From assembly GCA_003480725.1 (NCBI GenBank), contig QUJQ01000003.1, positions 2,944-66,943 on the forward strand: a DNA stretch of 64,000 nt, given 5' to 3'. Below are positions 7,231 through 16,154 of the stretch, piece after piece; position 1 is the first letter of the stretch; each line of letters opens with the position of its first letter. Origin of the DNA: Clostridiaceae bacterium AM27-36LB (GTDB lineage: Bacteria > Bacillota > Clostridia > Lachnospirales > Lachnospiraceae). The notes under the pieces are model-generated. The model was not told the origin of the DNA. It saw only the letters and a list, made by a program, of their open reading frames with translations, and did no database searches. The position numbers and the translations under genes are program-made.

Positions 7231-9066
7231 TTATTCCTGCGTCGGCTCCTGTGCATTCAAAATCTGCATAAATTCATCACCGGTAATGGTCTCTTTTTCA
7301 TACAGATATTTTGCCAGTTCGTGAAGCTTCTGCTTATTATTTTTCAGAAGATCCATAGCTTTCTCATATTCTTTCTTCAAAAGCGTTTTTGCTTTTTCAT
7401 CAACGATTGCTGCGGTCTCAGCGGCGCAGGCAAGGGAAGTGTCTCCGCCCAGGTACTGACCATTGACAGTCTCCAGTGCCATCATACCAAACTCATCACT
7501 CATACCGTAACGTGTGATCATGGCACGGGCAAGCTTGGTCATCTGCTCAATATCATTGGAAGCACCCGTGGTAATAGAACCGAAGATCAACTCTTCTGCC
7601 GCACGGCCTCCCGCATAGGTTGCAATCTTATTTTCCAGTTCTTCTTTGCTGAGCAGATACTGATCCCGTTCCTCCACCTGCATGGTATAACCAAGTGCTC
7701 CAGAAGTTCTCGGAATAATCGTGATCTTGGTGACCGGTGCAGAATGACTCTGCAGGGCTGCCACCAGCGCATGGCCCGTCTCATGGTATGCCACAATCAG
7801 TTTTTCCTTATCAGAAAGAACGGCATTTTTCTTCTGATATCCAGCAATAACTACTTCGATACTCTCTTCCAGATCTTCCTGGATCACATACGTACGACCA
7901 TTTCGGACTGCACGGAGAGCTGCCTCATTTACCATATTTGCCAGCTCTGCACCAGACGCACCTGCAGCGGCTCTTGCGATAGCATGGAAATCTACGTTAT
8001 CTCCCAGCTTCACTTTCTTTGCATGTACTTTTAAAATGGCTTCGCGACCTTCCAGATCCGGCAGTTCCACCGGGATTCGTCTGTCAAAGCGACCCGGCCG
8101 AAGCAGTGCAGGATCCAGAGTCTCCGGACGGTTAGTTGCTGCCAGGATCACGACACCCTTGGAGCCATCAAATCCATCCATCTCTGTCAAAAGCTGGTTC
8201 AGGGTCTGCTCCCGTTCATCGTTGCCGCCCACACCGGCACTGTCTCTCTTCTTACCAATGGTATCGATCTCATCAATAAATACGATACATGGTGCTTTTT
8301 CATTTGCCTGTTTGAACAGATCACGGACCTTGGCAGCTCCCATACCGACAAACATTTCCACAAATTCCGAACCGGAAATGGAGAAAAACGGTACTTCTGC
8401 CTCACCGGCAACTGCTTTAGCCAACAATGTCTTACCAGTTCCAGGAGGGCCTACAAGCAGGGCTCCTTTTGGCATGGTTGCACCAATTGCCTGATATTTC
8501 CCCGGATTATGGAGAAAATCAACGATCTCCTGCAGCTGCTCCTTTGCCTCATCCTCACCAGCCACATCATGGAATTTGATTCCCGTCTCGCTGGCCACAT
8601 AAACCTTGGCATTACTCTTACCAAACTGCATGGCATTTCCAAGACCGCCGCCACCCATCTTTTTCATCAGCATCCGGGACAGCATCTGCCCGATTGCAAC
8701 AAAGACAGCGATCTGCAGAACAAACAAAATAAACTGACTTACCCAGGAATCTTTTTCATCCTGTATTTTTCCAAATTTACATCCGGAATTATAAAGTCGA
8801 TCTACCAGATCCGGATCATTAAACACAACCGTGGAATAAGCCTGCTGCTTTTCTGCCTTATCAGTGAAATAAATCACGTCATCTTCCACCTGAGCAGTAT
8901 CCACTTCTTTGTCATTCAACATAGTCAGGAAAGTTCCGTAATCCACTTCCTTAATCTGTGTCTTTAATAATGATGGAACTACGATTGTATTTAGCAGCAC
9001 CATCACAAGAAGGACAACACAATAATAGAAAATCAACGGTTTCTTTGGTTTCTTCACCTGTTGCAT
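7231..9066 (-). CDS. ftsH: ATP-dependent zinc metalloprotease FtsH
   Basis: Membrane-anchored AAA+ protease that degrades misfolded and regulatory membrane or cytosolic proteins. Of 611 residues: first membrane helix about 11-34, extracytoplasmic loop to about 107, second helix about 108-128, AAA module with Walker A GPPGTGKT (206-213), Walker B IVFIDEID (261-268) and the SRH around ATNRPETLDPALLRPGRFD, then the M41 protease domain with HETGH at 428-432. The ATG at 9066 is chosen because GAGGAG lies nine bases upstream; a TTG eleven codons earlier is in frame but has no such site. It appears monocistronic; the palindrome at 6885-7224 begins right after its stop. Confidence 0.96.
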   Translation of the reverse strand: MQQVKKPKKPLIFYYCVVLLVMVLLNTIVVPSLLKTQIKEVDYGTFLTMLNDKEVDTAQVEDDVIYFTDKAEKQQAYSTVVFNDPDLVDRLYNSGCKFGKIQDEKDSWVSQFILFVLQIAVFVAIGQMLSRMLMKKMGGGGLGNAMQFGKSNAKVYVASETGIKFHDVAGEDEAKEQLQEIVDFLHNPGKYQAIGATMPKGALLVGPPGTGKTLLAKAVAGEAEVPFFSISGSEFVEMFVGMGAAKVRDLFKQANEKAPCIVFIDEIDTIGKKRDSAGVGGNDEREQTLNQLLTEMDGFDGSKGVVILAATNRPETLDPALLRPGRFDRRIPVELPDLEGREAILKVHAKKVKLGDNVDFHAIARAAAGASGAELANMVNEAALRAVRNGRTYVIQEDLEESIEVVIAGYQKKNAVLSDKEKLIVAYHETGHALVAALQSHSAPVTKITIIPRTSGALGYTMQVEERDQYLLSKEELENKIATYAGGRAAEELIFGSITTGASNDIEQMTKLARAMITRYGMSDEFGMMALETVNGQYLGGDTSLACAAETAAIVDEKAKTLLKKEYEKAMDLLKNNKQKLHELAKYLYEKETITGDEFMQILNAQEPTQE

Positions 9067-9263
9067 CTCGTCACGCTCCTCTTTTTTCAGTTTTACCAAC
9101 AGTTGCCATTATGATACGACAACATAAATTAAATGTAAACCCTGGGAAATATTCAGATTTCGCATAGATTTTCGCTTTTCTTTTCTCTTGGTAAATAGTA
9201 CAATAATCATAATCATTTTAAGACATATGTCATCTGTCTTTATATCGGAAAGGAGTTAAAATC

Positions 9264-9587
9264 ATGGAATTTTTTGAAAAAGTAAACGAACTGGCAAAGG
9301 CTGCCGCTGACAAGACTGCTGAAGTGGTAGAAGATACCCGACTGAAGGCACAGATTTTGAACGATGAGAAATCCATCCGCGAGCTGGAAACCAAGATCGG
9401 CGCCTGGTACTACGAGCAGTTTGCAGCAGGATTTCCTGTAGCTGAAGAAGTCAGCGAATGGTGTACCGCCATCTCTGTCCATAAGGCAAATATCGAAGAG
9501 AAAAAAGAAGCATTGAAGCATACTCCTGCGAAAGATGCTGCGGATGCAGATGATGTCGCAGAACCGAAAGAGGATCCTTTTGAGTAA
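9264..9587 (+). CDS. Small helical protein, 107 residues, unknown role
   Basis: The protein is predicted to be almost all helix: residues 1-80 have heptad-like Ala/Leu/Glu/Lys spacing, and the last 25 residues are an acidic Ala/Asp tail. There is no signal peptide or membrane segment. The start has an AGGAG site eight bases upstream. It is divergent from ftsH and convergent with ybaK. Similar short coiled-coil proteins are common in clostridia, but I cannot name a function. Confidence 0.65.
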   Translation: MEFFEKVNELAKAAADKTAEVVEDTRLKAQILNDEKSIRELETKIGAWYYEQFAAGFPVAEEVSEWCTAISVHKANIEEKKEALKHTPAKDAADADDVAEPKEDPFE

Positions 9588-9603
9588 TTTTATGTATATG
9601 TAA

Positions 9604-9639
9604 AACAAGGGGCTGCTGCACATGCAGCAGCCCCTTGTT
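9604..9639. terminator. Hairpin between convergent genes
   Basis: A perfect 16-bp stem (9604-9619 with 9624-9639) and ACAT loop between the 107-residue gene and ybaK. There is no clear T-run on either side; it probably serves as a two-way transcript end. Confidence 0.65.
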
Positions 9640-9647
9640 CAACCATT

Positions 9648-10133
9648 TTATTCCACCACAATATCCGCAAATTCTGCATTTGCCGCTTTCCGAAGATCCT
9701 CCGGCTTTAATTCCAGCTGAGTTCCCAGATGTCCGCCACTGACCACCATGGTCGGCAGATTCTGTGCACTAGCATCGATACGGGTCACGTACTGCTTTTT
9801 CATACCCACTGCCGTACAGCCGCCTCTCACATAGCCGGTCACCGTGTTAATATCCTTCACATGCAGCATGGCAAGGGATTTCTCTCCCACCTCACGAGCT
9901 GCTTTTTTCAGATCCAGTTCTCCTTCGATTGGAAGCACAAACACAAAATAATTCTTACTGTTTCCCACCGTCACCAATGTCTTGTATACTTTCTCATGGG
10001 GCAGCCCCAGCTTGTCTGCGATCTGGATCCCATCAATAAAATCACCGCACTCATAAGTCATCGCCTCGTATGGAATCTTCATACGGTCCAGCATACGCAT
10101 GGCATTTGTCTTGATTTCTTTCTGTTTTGCCAT
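9648..10133 (-). CDS. ybaK: YbaK/EbsC-family Cys-tRNA(Pro) deacylase
   Basis: Trans-editing enzyme that removes Cys mischarged on tRNA-Pro. The 161 residues show the family pattern: a conserved Lys in VYKTLV near residue 51, the central LDLKKAARE region, and the GGCTAVG loop near residues 104-110. The start has GGAGATG upstream. It stands alone, convergent with the small helical gene. Confidence 0.9.
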   Translation of the reverse strand: MAKQKEIKTNAMRMLDRMKIPYEAMTYECGDFIDGIQIADKLGLPHEKVYKTLVTVGNSKNYFVFVLPIEGELDLKKAAREVGEKSLAMLHVKDINTVTGYVRGGCTAVGMKKQYVTRIDASAQNLPTMVVSGGHLGTQLELKPEDLRKAANAEFADIVVE

Positions 10134-10270
10134 CTTTTTTCATCTCCTGCTTCTTCTGTCGGCTCTCTTGTCCCTTATGGCTTTCGCCAACCTTCGCGCC
10201 TCATCATAGCACATATTTTTTCAAAAATCCATACAATAATCATATATCGATCAGGCAGGGAGGTATCTCT

Positions 10271-11038
10271 ATGGACACACTGCTTTCCGTCAGTCATGTC
10301 TCGTATTCCTACCACACATTGTCGGGTGAGACCCCGGCACTGTCAGATATTACCTTCTCTGTAAAAGAAGGAGAATTTCTATCCATTGTTGGTCCCAGCG
10401 GCTGTGGCAAATCCACGCTGCTTTCACTGTTGGCCTCATTGATGGAACCGGAATCAGGTACGATCATTCTTCGTGGGAAGCCTCTGGCTCCGCACACCGC
10501 CAATATTGGATATATGCTGCAAAAAGATCATCTCTTTGAATGGCGCACCGTCTACCGGAATATTGTGCTCGGTCTGGAGATTCAGAAAAAAATGACTTCT
10601 GAGTACCTTCATCATGTGGATCAGCTGATGGAGGCTTATGGACTGTGGGCATTTCGTAATTCCAGACCTTCTGAGCTGTCCGGCGGCATGCGGCAGCGGG
10701 CGGCCTTGATCCGTACACTGGCCCTCGACCCGGAGCTATTACTTCTGGATGAACCGTTTTCTGCTCTGGACTATCAGACCCGTCTGACAGTGTGTGATGA
10801 TGTGCGGCAGATCATCCGTCAGGAAAGGAAAACAGCCATTCTTGTGACTCACGATCTGTCTGAAGCCATCAGCATGGCTGACCGGGTGCTGGTCTTAAGC
10901 AGACGCCCTGCTTCGATTCATCTGGATCTTCCGATCATCTTCGAAGATCAGGAGCTGTCTCCTATGAACCGGCGGCAGGCACCAGAATTTCAGGGTTATT
11001 TCAATCAAATATGGAAGGAGCTGAATCACCATGGATAA
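10271..11038 (+). CDS. ABC transporter ATP-binding protein (nitrate/sulfonate/thiamine-precursor type)
   Basis: Cytoplasmic ATPase of an importer in the SsuB/TauB/ThiZ group, 255 residues. Walker A is GPSGCGKST, the Q-loop is MLQKDHLFEW, the signature is LSGGMRQRAAL, Walker B is LLLLDEPFSALD and the H-loop is VTHD. The ATG at 10271 has GGGAGG upstream; an in-frame start 48 codons earlier is rejected because that stretch is not like the family. It overlaps the permease gene by eight bases. The substrate cannot be told from sequence. Confidence 0.9.
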   Translation: MDTLLSVSHVSYSYHTLSGETPALSDITFSVKEGEFLSIVGPSGCGKSTLLSLLASLMEPESGTIILRGKPLAPHTANIGYMLQKDHLFEWRTVYRNIVLGLEIQKKMTSEYLHHVDQLMEAYGLWAFRNSRPSELSGGMRQRAALIRTLALDPELLLLDEPFSALDYQTRLTVCDDVRQIIRQERKTAILVTHDLSEAISMADRVLVLSRRPASIHLDLPIIFEDQELSPMNRRQAPEFQGYFNQIWKELNHHG

Positions 11039-11831
11039 AACAAGTTCCCTTCAGTCTGCCTTCTTAAAGAAGCACCGGCAGCATCATCATCTGGTATTAC
11101 TCTTACGGCTTTTTGGATGTATTCTCTTTCTGGGCCTCTGGGAGATCAGCACCCGTCTGTCCTGGATCGACTCCTTCATCTTCAGCAGTCCTTCCGGAAT
11201 CCTTAAGACTTTAGCCGTCATGAGTAGGGATGGCTCCCTCTTTCTCCACACAAAAGTCACCTTATATGAGACATTGGTCAGTTTTCTGCTTGTCATCGGC
11301 ATCAGTTTTCTGACTGCCACTCTTCTTTGGATCTTTCCAACTGTCTCCGAGATACTGGAACCCTGGCTGGTAGTTCTCAACAGTCTTCCAAAATCTGCAC
11401 TGGCACCACTTCTGATCGTATGGCTTGGAAGTGGCTCTTGCACCATCATTGTTGCCGGCATGTCTGTCGCTGTCTTTGGCAGCATTATCAGCATGTATAC
11501 TGCATTTCGAGAGACTGACAGCGAGAAGATCAAACTCATCCATACTCTTGGAGGCGGCAAACGAGAAGCTCTGTGCTATGTGATCTTCCCTTCCAGTCTG
11601 CCTTCCGTGATCAGCATTCTCAAAGTCAATATCGGTCTCTGCCTGGTCGGTGTGATCATCGGAGAATTTCTCGCCGCCAGAGAAGGTCTTGGATATCTGA
11701 TCATCTACGCCAGCCAGATCTTCAAGCTGAACTATCTGATCACCGCTCTCATGGTGCTGTGTCTGATCGCCTTGATCCTCTACACCATTATTCAAAAATT
11801 TGAGCACCAGATCAAGAGAAGCCGGTCCTGA
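11031..11831 (+). CDS. ABC transporter permease (SsuC/ThiX-like)
   Basis: Membrane subunit partnering the ATPase upstream. It has a short N-terminal cytoplasmic part and about six membrane helices. The EAA-type coupling loop lies near residues 165-190 (KLIHTLGGGKREAL...IFPSSLPS), and helix GVIIGEFLAAREGLGYLI follows, as in sulfonate, taurine and thiamine-precursor permeases. At 266 residues it is complete. No substrate-binding protein gene is present on either side, which is unusual for this importer type. Confidence 0.9.
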   Translation: MDKTSSLQSAFLKKHRQHHHLVLLLRLFGCILFLGLWEISTRLSWIDSFIFSSPSGILKTLAVMSRDGSLFLHTKVTLYETLVSFLLVIGISFLTATLLWIFPTVSEILEPWLVVLNSLPKSALAPLLIVWLGSGSCTIIVAGMSVAVFGSIISMYTAFRETDSEKIKLIHTLGGGKREALCYVIFPSSLPSVISILKVNIGLCLVGVIIGEFLAAREGLGYLIIYASQIFKLNYLITALMVLCLIALILYTIIQKFEHQIKRSRS

Positions 11832-11844
11832 ACGAACCGGCTTC
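11818..11844 (+). terminator. Terminator of the ABC transporter pair
   Basis: GAAGCCGGT and ACCGGCTTC pair around a 9-base loop that contains the permease stop; a T-rich tail follows. Confidence 0.7.
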
Positions 11845-11916
11845 TTCTATTCTTCATAATATTTTGTGACCTGTACACGAATTTTTTCAAACAGCTTTTA
11901 TTCCTGTCCCGCTTTT

Positions 11917-12858
11917 TCATCGCGCACTCTCTACGGCTTTCACAATGGCCCGCTCCATCACATGGGCTGCCAATGTTCCAACCACATTGATATCCGCTTT
12001 CACATCACCGATGGATGCGGCATAGATACTGTCTCCATCTGCCATAGTTCCCACCGGATTAATACAGCGGGCATAGGCATTTCTTGTCATGGATGCGATC
12101 TTGTTCATCTGTGCTTTGTTGAACCGACCATTGGTGATCACTGCACCAATGGTGGTATTTCCTGTAAACAGGTTCTGCGGACAGCCAAGCTTCCATAGTT
12201 CCTCGCAGCTGTCACCGAATGTTGTTCTGTCTTTATTCATAAGACCTGCGATCTTCGTTCCATTTGCAGGATCAAAGATATCTCCCAGAGCATTGACCAC
12301 AACGACTGCTGCCACCTGAAGCTCTCCCAACGCCATGGCATAATACCCGATTCCGGTCTTGGAAGCACGTTCCATGCCGCACAGCTTTCCTACAGTCGCA
12401 CCCGTTCCAGCTCCCACATTTCCCATTGCAGTGGCTGGGTGCTTCAGTGCCTGTCGGCAGGCTTCATATCCCATCTTCGCATCCGGGCGGATCGTGGAAC
12501 TTCCCAGTCCCAGATCAAAGATACAGGACTGACATACCAGTGGGACCTTTGCAAATCCCGTCTCAAATCCAATACCATGATCTTCCAGACAACGCATGAC
12601 TCCATCGGATGCTGCCAGTCCATAAGCAGATCCACCAGACAATACAATAGCATTCAGCGGATTGTCCGCTGTCACCGGTGAAGTAAGCGGCGTCTCTCTG
12701 GAAGCCGGACCTCCACCGCTGATATCACAGCCTGTCACTGCTCCTCTGTCTTTGTCAAACAGAAGCACAGTCACACCGGTCTTCGCCTCCTGATCCTGTG
12801 CATGTCCCATGGACAGCCCCTTTATCTCTGTGATCGGTATCTCATGAATCAATGCCAT
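11917..12858 (-). CDS. P1-family peptidase (DmpA/BapA-like, self-processing)
   Basis: N-terminal-nucleophile hydrolase of the DmpA fold. Known members cleave N-terminal residues from short peptides, some specifically beta-aminoacyl peptides. The 313 residues show the glycine-rich N-terminal pattern (CDISGGGPASRET, VLSGGSAYGLAASDGV) and, near residue 250, the GNTTIGAVITN segment where the precursor is usually cut to expose the nucleophile (family knowledge). There is no signal peptide, so it is probably cytosolic. It begins 20 bases after the ECF S-component gene on the same strand, so the two are likely cotranscribed. Confidence 0.88.
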   Translation of the reverse strand: MALIHEIPITEIKGLSMGHAQDQEAKTGVTVLLFDKDRGAVTGCDISGGGPASRETPLTSPVTADNPLNAIVLSGGSAYGLAASDGVMRCLEDHGIGFETGFAKVPLVCQSCIFDLGLGSSTIRPDAKMGYEACRQALKHPATAMGNVGAGTGATVGKLCGMERASKTGIGYYAMALGELQVAAVVVVNALGDIFDPANGTKIAGLMNKDRTTFGDSCEELWKLGCPQNLFTGNTTIGAVITNGRFNKAQMNKIASMTRNAYARCINPVGTMADGDSIYAASIGDVKADINVVGTLAAHVMERAIVKAVESAR

Positions 12859-12877
12859 GTTCTCTCTCCTCTATGCT

Positions 12878-13483
12878 CTACGCTCTGTGCAGTGCTGCAC
12901 CCAGTGTTCTTGAAATCGCGCCTGCAAGAACGAAGCATACAACTGCTTCGATCAATCCCTGAACGCCCACGAAGGCTACAACAAAGGTAAACGGATTGCT
13001 CACACCAAGAGCAGATACAAATCCTTGAATATAATCGGTGTTATAAAATACTACTACCAGACTGGTCATAAAGAACAGAGTATTCAGAAGCGGGCAGGAA
13101 AGACTTGCCACCAGATAAGCTCCGTTTTTCATGGACTTTTTCAATGCCTGGAAGATCAATCCGCAAAGAAGGCCTTCCAGAATACGCGGAACAATGCATA
13201 CAAATGCCGTTCCGATGGGATTGATACTAAACAGCATCGTTCCAAATGCACCCATTCCAAAGCACTGCATAAAGCTGGTGATTCCAAATGCAAGTCCACA
13301 GATGGCTCCACCCTTTGGTCCTAAGATAATGGCTCCTACGGCTACCGGTACGGTCAGAAATGTGATGGAAAGTCCCATGGTCTGGAAATATCCCAGCGGG
13401 GTAAATGCCATAACGAAGATAATGGCTACCATCAGGGCCAGTTCTACCATAAATTTGGTGCGTGCTGCGTGTTGATTGTTCAT
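12878..13483 (-). CDS. ECF transporter S component (substrate-binding membrane protein)
   Basis: Substrate-specific membrane protein of an energy-coupling-factor vitamin importer, 201 residues with about six hydrophobic helices. The N-terminal part (VELALMVAIIFVMAF) and the loop with LGPKGGAICGLAFG are typical of S components; the Ala-rich first helices are where the shared EcfT contacts. Vitamin specificity cannot be read from sequence. No EcfA or EcfT lies nearby, so it probably uses a shared module. The leader upstream contains a promoter and an attenuator-like hairpin, suggesting control by a small molecule. Confidence 0.85.
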   Translation of the reverse strand: MNNQHAARTKFMVELALMVAIIFVMAFTPLGYFQTMGLSITFLTVPVAVGAIILGPKGGAICGLAFGITSFMQCFGMGAFGTMLFSINPIGTAFVCIVPRILEGLLCGLIFQALKKSMKNGAYLVASLSCPLLNTLFFMTSLVVVFYNTDYIQGFVSALGVSNPFTFVVAFVGVQGLIEAVVCFVLAGAISRTLGAALHRA

Positions 13484-13763
13484 AATAAGTTTTCTCCTCT
13501 TCTCCTCCGATGAAACGGCGTATCTATACGTCCCCTGTCTCTCGGAATATAAAATATGGTCAGCAATATAAAAATCTTCTGCTACCTATGGGGATCTATG
13601 AACGTAATAACGGGAAAACACATAAAAAGAAACTGTCAGTGGGACAGTCTGAGATACATGGCAAATTTCCGCGAACAGTTGCCGCCAGCTTTGGTCAGCA
13701 CTCTTCTTCTTTGCTTTGTATATAAATAAATGAATGATGCGTTTTCACTCAGGAATAACGTTC
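13484..13763 (-). promoter_or_regulatory. Long 5' leader of the ECF S-component gene with attenuator-like hairpin
   Basis: About 280 bases separate the predicted transcription start (~13763) from the ATG. Within it, ACTGTC (13632-13637) and GACAGT (13643-13648) form a hairpin that, on the minus strand, is followed by a T-rich run (13624-13631), as in a transcription attenuator. Upstream GC-rich stretches could form a ligand-binding part. I do not recognise a known riboswitch class (checked by eye: cobalamin, FMN, TPP, THF, preQ1). No gene is visible here. Confidence 0.45.
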
Positions 13764-13769
13764 TTTTCT

Positions 13770-13797
13770 ACTATACCATTTTTTTCAGAAATCGCAA
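13770..13797 (-). promoter_or_regulatory. Predicted promoter of the ECF S-component operon
   Basis: On the minus strand TTGCGA (13792-13797), 16 bases, TATAGT (13770-13775). Confidence 0.55.
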
Positions 13798-13811
13798 GAG
13801 AAAATTTCAGA

Positions 13812-13840
13812 TTGCCATTCGTTTCAGTTTTTGTTATGAT
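13812..13840 (+). promoter_or_regulatory. Predicted promoter of luxS
   Basis: TTGCCA (13812-13817), 17 bases, TATGAT (13835-13840), about 33 bases before the luxS start. Confidence 0.65.
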
Positions 13841-13872
13841 GAACCGGAAGACATGCTTTAGGAGGTATTATC

Positions 13873-14352
13873 ATGGAGAAAATTGCAAGTTTTACCGTTG
13901 ACCATATCCGCCTGATCCCGGGAGTCTATGTATCCCGCAAGGATTCTGTGGGCGATTCTGTTGTAACTACATTTGACCTTCGTATGACCAGCCCCAACGA
14001 TGAGCCAGTCCTGAACACAGCTGAAGTTCATGCTATTGAGCATCTGGGTGCAACATTTCTCAGAAACCATCCGGTCTATGCGTCCAAGGTCGTATATTTC
14101 GGACCTATGGGATGCCGTACCGGCTTCTACCTGATCCTGGCTGGAGATTATGAATCCTCCGATATTGTAAATCTGATGATCGAGATGTATGAGTTCATCC
14201 GCGACTTTGAAGGCGAGATTCCTGGTGCCTGCGCAAAAGACTGCGGAAACTATCTGGATATGAACCTGCCTATGGCAAAATATGCTGCCCGCAAATATCT
14301 GGATGAAGTTCTTTATGATATTACTGAGGATCGTCTGAACTATCCAGACTAA
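13873..14352 (+). CDS. luxS: S-ribosylhomocysteine lyase LuxS
   Basis: Cleaves S-ribosylhomocysteine to homocysteine and DPD, the precursor of autoinducer-2, as part of the activated methyl cycle. The metal site is visible: the HAIEH motif (two His, residues 54 and 58) and the later Cys in GACAKDCGNY. The 159 residues are full length for the clostridial form. RBS TAGGAGG precedes the ATG; a promoter and strong terminator flank it, so it is a single-gene unit. No pfs gene is in the window. Confidence 0.97.
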   Translation: MEKIASFTVDHIRLIPGVYVSRKDSVGDSVVTTFDLRMTSPNDEPVLNTAEVHAIEHLGATFLRNHPVYASKVVYFGPMGCRTGFYLILAGDYESSDIVNLMIEMYEFIRDFEGEIPGACAKDCGNYLDMNLPMAKYAARKYLDEVLYDITEDRLNYPD

Positions 14353-14389
14353 ATATTATAACTGCCTGTCCACTGTCAGGCACACACTA

Positions 14390-14436
14390 AGATGCCGCAA
14401 GACCATCTTCTGATGGATCCTGCGGCATCTTTTTTC
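14390..14436 (+). terminator. Terminator of luxS
   Basis: AGATGCCGCA (14390-14399) pairs with TGCGGCATCT (14421-14430), with an inner CCATC/GATGG stem and a trailing run of T. Confidence 0.9.
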
Positions 14437-14449
14437 TCTTTTCTCTTTC

Positions 14450-16132
14450 CTATCGAAAACTCTTTACCCAGTTGATCAGGGAATTGTGATACACATTTTC
14501 CATCACATCCCGGCGCATCTGATCGGTGATAGGACCGTTTTTGGCCATTTTGTCGAGAATTGCCTGCTGCAGTTCCTCGATAGTCATCTCTTCGTAAGCT
14601 TTGTTGGTCGGAACTTCGATCTTATGCTCCGGTGCTGTCACCTTCGCTGCCTGCCCGGACAACTCCGGCCTTAGTTCCTTTGTCTGTACATTCTCCGGCC
14701 TAGTCACCGGCATCGCTACCTCAACTTTAACTGCTTTGAATTTCACCGGCTCTATCGGCGTACGCTCCGGTTCTTCTGCTCCGCCTTCTTCCGGAATCCA
14801 GATTTCTCCACTGTTTGGCTGTAAGGTTACATTGATCTGACCCTGTTCCACCGGAACTTTCATTCCGCTCAGTGCTCCCACATAAGCTCCGCCATTGCCG
14901 GCTGCCACATGGATCTGTGCCGGATTCTCATCATTATTGACCGTCACTACCACAGATGTTCCATTCAGATCTCTGGAAAATACATACTGACGATTGGTCA
15001 GCAAAAGTTCTTTATAATCGCCCAGACTTAATGCTTTCGTCTGCTGACGAATCTTCCCCAATGCGGTGATCAGTCTGGTACACGGATTTTCCGTGGCTGC
15101 ATTTTTGTAATCAGCCAGCTGCAATGCAGGGCGCAGAGAATCGTCACTGTAGCGCTCCTTCTTTCCTTCTATGCCAAATTCCGATCCATAATAAATAGAA
15201 GGGATCCCCGGCAGGGTATACAACAACACATGTACCGGGAAGAACTGTGCCTTATTCTGCAATTTTGTATAGATCCGTTCCACATCGTGGTTGTCCACAA
15301 AATTATAGAGCTTCAGTCCATCTGGCCGGTTGCCTCCCATCTCATAGAGGCGTCGGACTGTATGTGCAATTTCAAAATAGTTGTGATCGTTGTGCCCGGA
15401 GTACAGTGCTTTGTGCAATTGATAGTTGGTCACAGAATGAAGAGTTCCTTCATTTACCCAACGGGTATAATCCCCATGGATCACCTCGCCCATGAGCCAG
15501 AACTCCGGCTTCACTTCATTTGCCGTCTGACGCAGGGCTTTCATAAAATCAAAATCCAGTACGTCCGCTGCATCCAGACGGATCCCATCAATATCAAACT
15601 CACTGACCCAGAAGCGGATCACGTCACAGATATAATCTTTGACTGCTGGATTTCGCTGATTCAGCTTCACCAGCAGATTGTAGCCGCCCCAGTTATCATA
15701 GGAAAATCCATCGTTATATTCATTATTTCCATAGAAATTCACATTACAGTACCAGTCACGGTACGGAGACTGCTCCCGGTTCTTCTGAATATCCTTAAAT
15801 GCGAAAAAATCTCTTCCTGTATGATTGAACACACCATCGAAAATCACGCGGATTCCCTGCGCATGACATTCTGTCACAAATGCTTTCAGGTCTTCATTGG
15901 TTCCCAGACGGCTGTCCAGCTTCTTATAGTCTGTCGTCTCATAACCGTGACCCACGGATTCACACAGAGGACCAATATACAGAGCTGTACATCCTATGTT
16001 TCTGATATGTTCGATCCATGGGATCAACGTATTTAACCGATGTACCGGTTCCCCATAAGAATTTTCCTTTGGAGCCCCCGTAAGTCCCAGGGGATAAATG
16101 TGATAAAATATTGCCTCGTCATACCAAGCCAT
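14450..16132 (-). CDS. Glycoside hydrolase family 13 (alpha-amylase type) with C-terminal extension
   Basis: Intracellular GH13 enzyme likely acting on maltodextrins or related alpha-glucans. The (beta/alpha)8 barrel carries nucleophile Asp187 in GIRLDAAD, acid/base Glu216 in MGEVIHG and the third Asp283 in FVDNHD; conserved region I is DGVFNHTG at 99-106. A beta-sandwich follows to about residue 440, then a Pro/Glu-rich linker and a helical tail of about 60 residues (from about 500) of unknown role. There is no signal peptide. It begins 22 bases after thiN and is the last gene of the long murE operon, an odd place for a starch enzyme. Confidence 0.88.
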   Translation of the reverse strand: MAWYDEAIFYHIYPLGLTGAPKENSYGEPVHRLNTLIPWIEHIRNIGCTALYIGPLCESVGHGYETTDYKKLDSRLGTNEDLKAFVTECHAQGIRVIFDGVFNHTGRDFFAFKDIQKNREQSPYRDWYCNVNFYGNNEYNDGFSYDNWGGYNLLVKLNQRNPAVKDYICDVIRFWVSEFDIDGIRLDAADVLDFDFMKALRQTANEVKPEFWLMGEVIHGDYTRWVNEGTLHSVTNYQLHKALYSGHNDHNYFEIAHTVRRLYEMGGNRPDGLKLYNFVDNHDVERIYTKLQNKAQFFPVHVLLYTLPGIPSIYYGSEFGIEGKKERYSDDSLRPALQLADYKNAATENPCTRLITALGKIRQQTKALSLGDYKELLLTNRQYVFSRDLNGTSVVVTVNNDENPAQIHVAAGNGGAYVGALSGMKVPVEQGQINVTLQPNSGEIWIPEEGGAEEPERTPIEPVKFKAVKVEVAMPVTRPENVQTKELRPELSGQAAKVTAPEHKIEVPTNKAYEEMTIEELQQAILDKMAKNGPITDQMRRDVMENVYHNSLINWVKSFR

Positions 16133-16154
16133 TCTTGTATTCCTCCCAAAAGAA

